Source: Emydura subglobosa (Eukaryota; Chordata; Testudines; Chelidae). From it: a DNA stretch of 64,000 nucleotides. The notes below the pieces were generated by a model, which saw only the letters and a program-made list of their open reading frames with translations, searched no databases and was not told the origin of the DNA. Positions 56,093 to 64,000 of this stretch are shown here, one piece after another. The stretch's first letter is position 1. Each line of letters begins with the position of its first letter. The translations under genes were made by a program, and so were the position numbers. The stretch is taken from positions 3,114,032 through 3,178,031 of the forward strand of contig ML679960.1 in the NCBI GenBank assembly GCA_007922225.1. Reading direction: 5' to 3'.

Positions 56093-56541
56093 TGTCACCA
56101 CAGTTTCGTGACAGTCATACCTCTTTGGATCACTTCTTGACCCACACAAGAGAAGTTCAAATCAGCAAGAAAGGCAGAGTCTATAAACAATTTTTTAAAA
56201 ATTAAAAAGGTCCTTGATCCTCAGGGCTTCCCTCTATACCTCCGCTGCCCTTCCAAGAGAGCTACATATCTCTCAGAGGCAGTTCAGTGCTAGCTGGGCT
56301 GGCCAGCCAAAGAGGAGATTTTGCTTCTTAGCAGTCCCCAGTTCTTCTGCCCCTTCTCTTTGTGTTCTTCCCTCTTTCTAGCTGGACTTGCCCTCATTAG
56401 TTACTATGGATGAGTCTCTCCATTACTGGCATTTCTCACAGCTGGCCAAGGGCATGGCTAGTTTGACTGTCTGCAGGCAGGGAGAGTTCTTTACCTTTGC
56501 CTGCCTGTGTTCGTGTCAGATTTGTAGACCGCAACCCCACA
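56093..56541 (-). mobile_element. Gypsy 5' LTR (high-coordinate LTR)
   Basis: Partner of 50,589-51,010 in the same orientation. On the minus strand it starts TGTGGGGTTGCGG at 56,541 and ends 'actgtggtgaca' at 56,093. Shared blocks include 'cttgacccacacaagagaag ttcaaatca', 'aggtccttgatcctcaggg', 'cagttcttctgcccc', 'cattagttactatgg', 'catttctcacagctggcc' and 'tttgtagacc'. The poly(A) signal seen in the other LTR is lost here ('aattttttaaaaatt'). Confidence 0.85.
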
Positions 56542-56543
56542 AC

Positions 56544-57290
56544 TGCAAAGTACTGCATGGGGGGGAAGGGGGGAGAACCAAAAACAAAAACAGGAAATAA
56601 CTGGCTAGGCAGTAGAACTGCTGAAGAGGAGCTGGGGATTATAGTGGATCAGAAATTGATTGAGCATCAACAAGGTAATGCAGTTGCAAAAAAAAAAAAA
56701 AAAAAAAAAAGCTAATATTCTGGTGTTTATTAAACTGGAGTGTCATGTAAGACAGGAGGTAACCGTCCCACTCTACTTGGCACTGATGAGGCCTCAGCTG
56801 GAGTACTGTGTCCAGTTCTGGGTGCCACACTTTAGGAAAGATGTCGACAAACTGGAGGGAGTCCAGAGGAGAGCAACAAACTTCAATTTAGCAAATCTGA
56901 CCTGTGAGGAAAAGTTAAAAATTGGGCATGTTTAGTCTTTAGACGAGAGACTCTCCCCTTACATATGTGAAGAGCTGTTATAAAGAAGAATGAATGATCA
57001 CGGACCTCTCATGTCCACTGAAGTTGGGAAAAGTAGTAATGGTCTTAATCTGCAGCAAGGGAGATTTAGGTTAAAAATAAGACCTTTTAACCATAAAAGA
57101 TAGTTAGGCACTAGAACAAGTTAATGAGAGACTGTGGAATTCCCATTGTCTAACCTGTTTTTAAAACCCTCCAAAGACGCACACACCTGTCAGGGTTGGA
57201 CTAAGTTTATTTGGTCCTACCTCAGTGCAGTCGGCTGGACTAGCCCTCTTGAGTTCATTCATTTTGAGGAGTTTAAGATTCTATGAATTG
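56544..57290 (+). mobile_element. CR1 LINE, 3' half of the copy split by the gypsy element
   Basis: Resumes at tgcaaagtactgcatgg, the point in CR1 RT that follows the broken edge at 50,587. It reads NNWLGSRTAEEELGIIVDQK (56,597-56,656), AVAKK, a 23-A run, then (N)[26 protein letters not shown] (about 56,785-56,845), LEGVQRRAT and a decayed 'F-L---R---G' region. The 3' UTR has 'cagggttggactaagtttat' and ends near 57,290 with 'aagattctatgaatt'. The A run (56,688-56,710) lies inside the codons for AKKAN and is a later expansion. Frames break on both sides of it. Confidence 0.9.
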
Positions 57291-58705
57291 CATGAGGTAA
57301 GGTAGAAAGAGTAGATTGTTCAAGTAACCCTACTGTTCCCCACCTCTGCCACTCACTCTACTTCCTCAAAGACTCTGAATTCTCATGTGTTGCCTATTTA
57401 ACATAAAAAGACCTTTCTTTCAGCTAATCCCAGGTTTTGGCCAATGGGGACAGGGTGGGGAGTAAAACTGCTTGTAGAGCCGCTTGCCAATCTCACTGTT
57501 CACATATTCCCTAGGACCAGCTCTGAGCCAGACAGTTTTGAAGTGGAAAAAAGTCAGTTCAGTAGAGCTTTGGTTGCTTATCCACCTTCAAGCATTTTAA
57601 CTGCATATGGAAGCCCCAATCCATCATACTCCCCCTGAATCAATGTCTTTCCATTAACTTCAATGGGGTTTTTGTTCAGACCCCAATGAGAAATAGATTC
57701 TATTATTTCTTTGCACACAAAGATTTTTCCAAGCAATAGACAGTATTTAAATGCTCCCAAGGGGTTTCTTTTTTTAGTAAATATTGGTACATTAATTGTA
57801 TCTCATTCTGCCGGGGTTCTTCAGGACAAAACATTGTCTTAGATAACTGAAAATGAAATAAATGTACTAGGTAAGTGAGTTGAATACTATTTTATTGCAA
57901 TTCAAACAACTTTTGACATGTAAAAGATTATATAGAACCTGTAATCAGAACCAAGAGCTGCTACTGAATAACATGACACCCGACAAGTTAAGGAAGGAAT
58001 GATTATACATAATAAAAAGGAACAAGAAATTTCTTTTACCGAAAGGATAAAAACCACATTATTACTGAGCAGGGAGTGATAAACCTTATGAATAAAGCAG
58101 TGGAAGATGAAATGCCAGAGACAGAATGGAGGAGTAAGACTTGCTTAAGAGTTCACAAGATATCCAAAACAGATGTTTGTGGAAGTCCTAAGTAGAGCAG
58201 TCCAATAATATTCACAAATTATTTGTGAATTGATGTATGAATGATTGATGAAAACTGATCAAGTGCCAAAAATATTCTTCCCAATGGATTTTTGGTTGCT
58301 GAAGATATAATGAGCAACTGAACGCTGAATAAAAAGAGTGGCACATTAGCCAGAGGCAAAGCTACTTTCACTATGCCAGTGCTGCCAACCACGGGTGATG
58401 GTCTCTGGAATGGAATGGAATAGAGATCCAGTCTGCTTAACAGACAGCATGAACTAATCAGATCAGATCCTAAACTTAGTTGCACCAGTTATTTACTTGT
58501 ATAAACCCACTAAATTAAAGCAGTGTAAAACAGGAGGAATTTAGTGGAGAATCAGCCCCCAAGTGGTAACAACAAAAAACTTACATTAAAAGAACATGAA
58601 GATTTCTAAGTCAAGCACTGAAAAGTTAGGAAGTGCCTATGCCTATGTAACTTTAAAGAATGTATAGTAATACACATGCACAAAGCGGACAAATTACATG
58701 ATCAC
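57290..58705. other. No recognisable gene; short palindrome near 57,600
   Basis: Mostly unrecognised AT-rich sequence. At about 57,590-57,690, 'ctccccctgaatcaatgtct ttccattaacttcaatgggg tttttgttcagacc' resembles the 'cattgacttcaatggg' palindromic family. Other frames up to 88 codons lack motifs. Confidence 0.4.
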
Positions 58706-58709
58706 TAAG

Positions 58710-58995
58710 GATAAGATTAGGTCATGGAGGTCACTAAAGTGACAGAGTCTGTGACTTCTAGAGCTATTTTCCATTTCAGCCCCGGGGGGCGGGGGGGGGG
58801 CCTCTGAAGCTGCTAACTGCTGTGGGGCTCAGGCTCTCAGCACCCTCTTCCTTCTCCTCCTCCCCCCCCAAACCAGCCCAATTTTTAGTGAAAATCAGGG
58901 ACAGGTCACAGGCTTCTGTGACTTTTTTGTTTTTCTGTGACTTGTTTATTGCTCATGACTGTCCCCGACTTTCACGAAAAACAGTGACAAAATCT
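58710..58995. repeat. Repeat with inverted 'gtcacagaatctgtgac' motifs
   Basis: Left part 'aggtcatggaggtcactaaa gtgacagagtctgtgacttc' and right part 'aggtcacaggcttctgtgac', 'ctgtgacttgtttattgctc' and 'ttcacgaaaaacagtgacaa' form several short inverted matches. The GC-rich middle (a 'ccccggggggcgggggggggg' type run at 58,781-58,800, then cctcccccccc) contrasts with the ends. This is a known style of reptile palindromic DNA transposon; termini were not proven. Confidence 0.5.
58784..58800 (+). other. Guanine-rich run
   Basis: Two G blocks of six and ten separated by a single C. A possible quadruplex-forming or slippage-prone site, and also a common place for assembly error. Confidence 0.6.
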
Positions 58996-59089
58996 CAACT
59001 TCAACCACCACATTTTTCCACAGCACTCCTGCTCACTATAGTGTCTGAGTACTTCAAACGTTCATGTATTTATTTTCCACTACCATCAC

Positions 59090-59160
59090 ACCCCACAGGA
59101 GTGAAGTATTATCCCTATTTTACAGGCAAGGAGATTAGGTCAAAAATACCCACTAGCTTT
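59090..59160 (-). repeat. MIR-like SINE fragment
   Basis: 'gtgaagtattatccctattt tacaggcaaggagattaggt' resembles the antisense MIR stretch 'attatccccattttacagatgaggaaactgaggc'. Short and diverged. Confidence 0.5.
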
Positions 59161-59164
59161 TGGT

Positions 59165-59310
59165 GCTAATTTCAAGATGCCAAGGACCTGACTTTTCAGC
59201 ATTATATATCTTCAAAGCACAGCTCCCACTGACTTCACTTGCAGCTGTGAGAGCCTAGCACTTCTGCTGATCAGACTCCAGGGTCTCACAGTTAGGCACC
59301 CAGGAAATGA
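59165..59310. repeat. Palindromic 'ctgacttttcagc' repeat
   Basis: 'ggacctgacttttcagcatt' and 'agcacagctcccactgactt cacttgcagctgtgagagcc tagcacttctgctgatcag' follow the order of the 'cctgattttcagagg...agctcccattgacttc' palindromic family (compare 10.45 and 36.3 kb). Confidence 0.45.
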
Positions 59311-62300
59311 GGACATGATTACTGACCACCTGTGAAACATTGGACTTGCTAGCATCACACAGGTACTCTGTGGCAGAGTAAGAGATAAAAATCTAGTTGT
59401 CCAGGACAGTATTCAACGGTCTCAAAAGTGAGACTGTCCTCTCTCCCTCCCCCCCCCCCCCCGCCCCGCAATCCTCCTACTTCATTCACACCACATGTAC
59501 CAGATTCTGCAGCAAATGAAGCAGGAGTCCTATGGACAGTCTGTTTTGCTGCACAACCCTGCTTCATCCCAGAGCAGGTCAGATCTGTGCACTGAAGGAG
59601 GCAGGAGTCTTGTGCGATATGTAGCATTTGATTATGTAATTAAGGACTGGATCATAATGCAAAAGTATTGAGAGCACAACAGAGACAATGCCCCTGATCT
59701 CAGAACCAGTGCCTCAACCCAGAGAGTCCACAGTTGCAATTGCAGGGAAAGTCCTGCTCAGCCCCAGGCTGGAGCATACCCAGTGCAGATGGAATCTTCA
59801 GGGCAGAGTTTAACTGCTAACATTTAAGCCTCGATTGAGGATGTGCAAACTGCTATTGTTTCAAAGGCTTATAACATGGGCAAGTTTTTGCAGGTTTTCA
59901 TGGGCTGGTCAGAGACACATCCCTAACACAGAGGCCACCTCCTGCCATACTTAAACTCCTTGCTCCAAAGTGTGGAGGCACAATAGCTTCTCAAAGAGGA
60001 GGTTGCCAACAATTTTCAATGAGCAAAACATTTTCCATAGCATCATTCTTTGAAATGACTGGACTGTTTCAGCTGACATTTTCCAGAACAATTCAGCCTG
60101 AGGAAGACATCCAGCATGGAAACCTTCAAGCCAAATGGTTATCACTTGGCAAGGTTATAAGCAACTGAAAATAAAATCTTATAATTGGAAATGTCAAGTA
60201 GTCTATATAGGTGTTACCAGCTCTTCCTATAATAACATGATTTATTAACAGTCATGCAGTAAAACTAGACACATATTCATTCTAAGCAACCAGATACTAG
60301 AGTCCTTAGACGTATGTAATAAAATACTTGAAAACTGCTGAATGCTTGAGACCACGCATTTAACTCATCTTCACAAACTTCTTACTTCCACAGTTAAAGT
60401 CCAGGAGACCTGGATTTGTATCCTTTGAAAAAGGCTTACCTGATACCTGGTTCAGGAAGAGAGAAAAACTTAAGCATATATCCATCATTTCATAATGCTG
60501 TTCATTGTGATAGACTGGGCCTTTTTAGGTCCCATTGGACTATTTACAGGAACTCTTGCCCTTTAAAAACATCCTTCCAATTATGGGGACTGGGTCTCAG
60601 TGTTTCAAAAGAGTCTAGAAATACAGCTAGACCTGAGATCAGGGCTTATCTTCAACCTCTCCTTACTGTAATCAGCTTGTATCTGGCCAGATAGACAGCA
60701 AAGAGTCAAATACTATTTTCCTCCCAGAGCTAGGTTGCAAGAGTCAGCTAACTGTTCCTGTGACAAACTCTCCCTTTTAAGCTCATTTCCTCCAAGTGGC
60801 TCAGACTCTGCAGGTGTGCCAATTTAGTACCAGCTGAGCCCTGGGGAGCTCATTAGCCTTCTCCTGATGGTGATGGCTCCCCCATCCTAATCACAAAGCC
60901 TGGATTTCTCCCAAGTCTGTGGGCCAGACCCTGGCTACATTACGCACGCACACAGTACCACTTGGGCAAAGAGGGAGAAAAGTATTTAAACCGCATCTAG
61001 GGCATAACAGTGGTACAGCTAAGGATCTAGCCCATTCTCTACTGCCTAGCTCCTTGTACAGCTAGCCTAGCTCCTTGTACAGCTGTTTATACCCCTGACT
61101 ATAAAGTGGGGTAGAATGTCACCAGTTAATGCAAGTGGATAATTTTGATTTGGCAGATGAACACTCACTTTGCAGCAGAGAATCAGACCCATTAATGTTA
61201 TTTCATCCGTCTTAACTTGACAGCATTGAACTGAAGTCCAGACAGAATTAAGCCGACGTGAAGAAAGAAAAATGTACTAAGGTATCTGAATGGATGCAAA
61301 TATAAAGATGTGCTTTCAATTTAAGACCTAGCAAAGTACATAGTTAAACAAATGCAAGAATGTTTTATCTTTCCTCTAAGCATATCCATGTCTCCCATCC
61401 CATAATATGTTAGCACTTCCTTAGTGTTTAAAAATAGAAGTGAGTTTTTCTTCCCCGCCTTGAGGAAAAATAGCTTGATTAGTTTATTGTTTGGGACACA
61501 GATAGAAGGAGGAAAGGGGCTGAGAGTCTATGGGCAGAGCTTACTGAGGGAAGGCTAAATCAAAGGGATGCCTCTTATCTTGATCCCAGAATACACTGAG
61601 ATCAGTAGCTAATCTTATTCCATAGGGTAGGGAGTTCTAGAACTCAGACTAATAACTGAAGTATGGGGTATTTCTTGGCAATGTTATCTGCAGCTTCTGA
61701 AGAGGAAAAGTGCCCTTTTAATTCTTTAACAAATGATGTTTTCAGCTATTCAGCATGTGGGATTTCTAAATGTAATACTCTAACAATGCTTAAAATCACA
61801 TTTTAGATCATTTTATATACAATACATACATCTCCAAACCTTTGGAATTGCTTCATTATAAAACTATTGTTCCTGCAACTCCCCCTACCAACCTTCTATG
61901 ATTGTTGCAGATCTCATCTCCTCCCTCATTATCAGTTTACAGGATGATGCATTCAATGATCTGTCTCCAGATTACTGTTTCCTTCTCTATCAACCCTGAA
62001 CTACTCTCATTCCAAACTGAGAAAGTAATTACAATTCACACCTGCATCTTCTCTTTATGCATCAATTTGACTTTAGTTGCTCTTATGGTTTTCATTATGT
62101 CAGCACACAGATCTTTGCTTTTAGTTTTCAGCTTGTTTTAATAGCAATTAAAATATGGGGCCACATTCTGGTCTCTGTTATTCTGGAGTTAATCAGGCAG
62201 CAGCCCTGGAGTTATTCCTGATTTGCCTAGCATAGCTAAGAGCAACAACTGACTAATGGTATACTTCACAGCTCACTATGCATAGGCAAGTAGGACGCTG

Positions 62301-62620
62301 AGTTTACAGGCAATTCTTACTTTTTTGCTGTTAAGTTATAATTTAAATACTGAACACTTTACAGAGTAATGTACATTAATATGAATGCTCGGTGATTTGA
62401 GTCTTTAAGGAATTAAGTGACAAACATATGAAAAGAGACCCATTAACCACTTCTTTAAAAATTGTTTTAGTGCTCCACTATCTATCACCCTATCCCAATA
62501 TTGATTTCTACTTTCTAATCTTTTGGGCCAAATTCAGTGCTATACTCTGATCATGCAAAGCAGCCATAAACCAAGCTTAATGGGTATCTGTCCCTCTGTT
62601 TATTTGTACTTAAAAAGCCA
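59310..62620. other. No recognisable gene
   Basis: Contains a 14-C run (59,449-59,462), a tandem duplication of 'gcctagctccttgtacagct' (61,044-61,086) and AT-rich sequence. Two stretches (about 60,500-60,720 and 60,760-61,000) have LTR-like composition, with 'tgtgatagactgggcc' and 'tgtgacaaactctccc', but lack fixed ends. Frames up to 92 codons show no motif. Confidence 0.35.
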
Positions 62621-62624
62621 CTTT

Positions 62625-62790
62625 CCTGAGGATCTCAAAATAATTAATCAATGCATTTTTTGTAAAGTAAGTCTAACTGATAAGTCCCATTAAGCCTGGG
62701 AGGAACTTCAGATAGGAAAACAAACACAGAAGTTAATTACCTAAGGTCACATAGCAAATTAATTGCACAACTGGATCAAGAATCTAAAAG
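62625..62790 (-). repeat. MIR-like SINE fragment
   Basis: 'aagtcccattaagcctggga', 'ggaaaacaaacacagaagtt aattacctaaggtcacatag caaattaattg' and 'caactggatcaagaatc' follow the antisense MIR order 'gaaactgaggcacagagaggttaagtaacttgcccaaggtcacacagc'. Diverged but colinear. Confidence 0.6.
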
Positions 62791-64000
62791 GAATACTAAC
62801 TACAGAACCTGTTATTTGGTCTGTTGAATATGTTGGGCCTGATTCGTCACTTTCTCCATCTTTGTGTAGTGATCTATTGCTGTGCAAAGTGGATGTAAAA
62901 ATGCCACCAAATCCAAAGAGCACAGGTATGAATGAATGAGTTCAAGGTACAAAACAATGCAGAATCTCCATAATACTTACCCATCATAACCAACATATCT
63001 CTGCCTCATTAACTTTGTATATACACCAGCTTCCATGATAAATTTAACACTGCTCAGTTAATAAAAAAGTGTTGGTTAATAATTATTTTTTCTGCTAAAT
63101 GTCTTTGTACCAAGTATGCATGAAATACCATATCCACCATGCCTCCTTCCTTGAATTTTTCTGCAATGGCATTGACTATTTCTTTTTATCCTTCTTTTCA
63201 GAGGATTTCATCTGCTATATTATAACAATTATAATATAGACCATATCAGTAGGTCAGATTCTGAGTTTTAAGCTTAATAGTGTCACTTTAAATACAAAAA
63301 TAAATCACATAATTATCTGAATTTCTGTGTTTTGCTGCATATACTTATTTACTATTTAAATATTCCACACAGAAATTTTAAATCCTGTTTATTACAAATA
63401 TTACAAGGATAAGGCAAAAGGTAACAATTTTCTCATTAAGATATGCTGGTTCCTATATTGACAAGATATTCCCAAAATGGGAAGCAGTCTGAAATTTTGC
63501 TAAAAATTAGAACAAAAATGATTTGCTACTACAATGACTTCAAAAGCTGTGTGTCAAATTGTTATGTTATTTGCTGAATTCCAAGCTGGCCAGGTGGTTG
63601 TGTGGTCACATAAATCACATGGTATTGCCACAGGTACCCTGACTGGCTGCATGTCTATTGTGTGGTCTGAAAGGTTAGCAAAAGGCATTAAGGTATTGAT
63701 CTTGCTCCTGAGTTTTACAAACAAAAGAGGCAAGTATTTCCTCATCATTAGTGAATATCAACAATTCTGTATTAATATGTAGAGGTGGGTGGTGAGTTTA
63801 AAATGACTGTTGACTTCAATAGATTTTGGATCAGTCCTATGTAGAGCTGATTGGAAATTTTCCATAGGAATGATTTTCCAACAGAAAATGCCATTTGTGG
63901 AGAATTTGCCAAAATACATTTTCTCTCAGGAAAACCTAAAATATTTTATTCTGAGTCAGTTTGAACTCATTTGAGATATTTTGTTGCAAGTTAGTTTACT
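62790..64000. other. No recognisable gene
   Basis: AT-rich. The final 150 bp ('ggaaattttccataggaatg', 'attttccaacagaaaatgcc') resemble the AT-rich palindromic repeat at 33.3-33.4 and 35.4-35.6 kb. Frames of 64 and 82 codons on opposite strands at 63,534-63,782 have no motif. Confidence 0.4.

Larger units (their letters stand above)
50589..56541 (-). mobile_element. Ty3/gypsy LTR retrotransposon, degenerate, with nested insertions
   Basis: A two-LTR element on the minus strand, nearly 6 kb including later insertions. From its 5' end: LTR (56,541-56,093), leader and gag start (to 55,381), SCAN-like capsid segment (55,380-55,130), unassigned gag/pol (55,120-53,943), integrase zinc-binding piece (53,942-53,790), a nested LTR with a nested LINE (53,789-51,664), integrase C-terminus (51,663-51,440), 3' UTR with polypurine tract, and LTR (51,010-50,589). 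The protease, reverse transcriptase, RNase H and integrase core were not found, so the element is internally deleted as well as mutated. A SCAN-like capsid together with a GPY/F integrase suggests the Gmr1-like gypsy group, which is thought to be the source of SCAN domains. That placement is an inference. Confidence 0.8.

Noticed and set aside
55741..56149. Minus-strand 115- and 134-codon frames as gypsy gag
   Set aside because: They overlap in different frames over GC-rich DNA and show no capsid or matrix motif. Only the SCAN-like part further on is supported.

Overview
This window looks like vertebrate nuclear DNA from a sauropsid, most likely a turtle, with a crocodilian as the alternative. 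It is AT-rich, has no operon-like gene packing, and is filled with decayed interspersed repeats: many CR1-type LINEs (several ending in the CR1 3' signature with an ATTCTATG-like octamer), MIR-type SINEs, LTRs that start TGTGAC or TGTCAC, a Ty3/gypsy element with a SCAN-like gag remnant, and short palindromic DNA transposons. The species call rests on recognising the repeat families and was not confirmed by a search. I found no host protein-coding exon, tRNA, rRNA or CRISPR array that I can support. The longest open frames are either CR1 reverse-transcriptase remnants (44.8-45.3 kb) or chance frames. The window is best read as intergenic or deep intronic sequence.

Layout. 0-13 kb: unrecognised sequence with two MIR fragments, CR1 fragments on the minus strand (5.2 and 6.9-7.8 kb), one palindromic MITE and a possible LTR. 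13.4-19.2 kb: a dense CR1 cluster. A plus-strand CR1 appears split by a minus-strand CR1 tail, which is itself split by a small plus-strand CR1. Next comes a second type of non-LTR element cut by a 1,072-bp solo LTR with a perfect 5-bp target duplication (17,018-18,089). A further CR1 copy follows. 19-34 kb: mostly unrecognised sequence, with a CR1 on the minus strand (24.8-25.8 kb), a CCAAT-box palindrome (23.3 kb), a solo LTR carrying a MITE (28.6-29.5 kb) and a 43-bp-arm hairpin (31.8 kb). 34-48 kb: short palindromic and MITE-like repeats, a complete 1,031-bp solo LTR (37.6-38.7 kb), a 382-bp hAT-like element with 8-bp duplications (39.6-40.0 kb) and a CR1 fragment with the longest frame (44.9-45.4 kb).

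50-57.3 kb is the most structured region. A plus-strand CR1 is split by a minus-strand Ty3/gypsy element with two LTRs. That element holds an LTR of the same family as the one at 37.6 kb, and that LTR is in turn split by the 3' piece of another non-LTR retrotransposon bordered by 9-bp near-identical duplications. This gives four levels of nesting in 7 kb. The gypsy remnant keeps a SCAN-like capsid segment, part of the integrase zinc-binding domain and the integrase GPY/F C-terminus, but its protease, reverse transcriptase and integrase core were not found. 57.3-64 kb: mostly unrecognised AT-rich sequence with MIR-like and palindromic fragments.

No element here appears able to move: every coding remnant I read carries stops, frameshifts or lost catalytic residues. 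I did not find a clearly novel functional system. The strongest observations are the insertion histories that can be read base by base.
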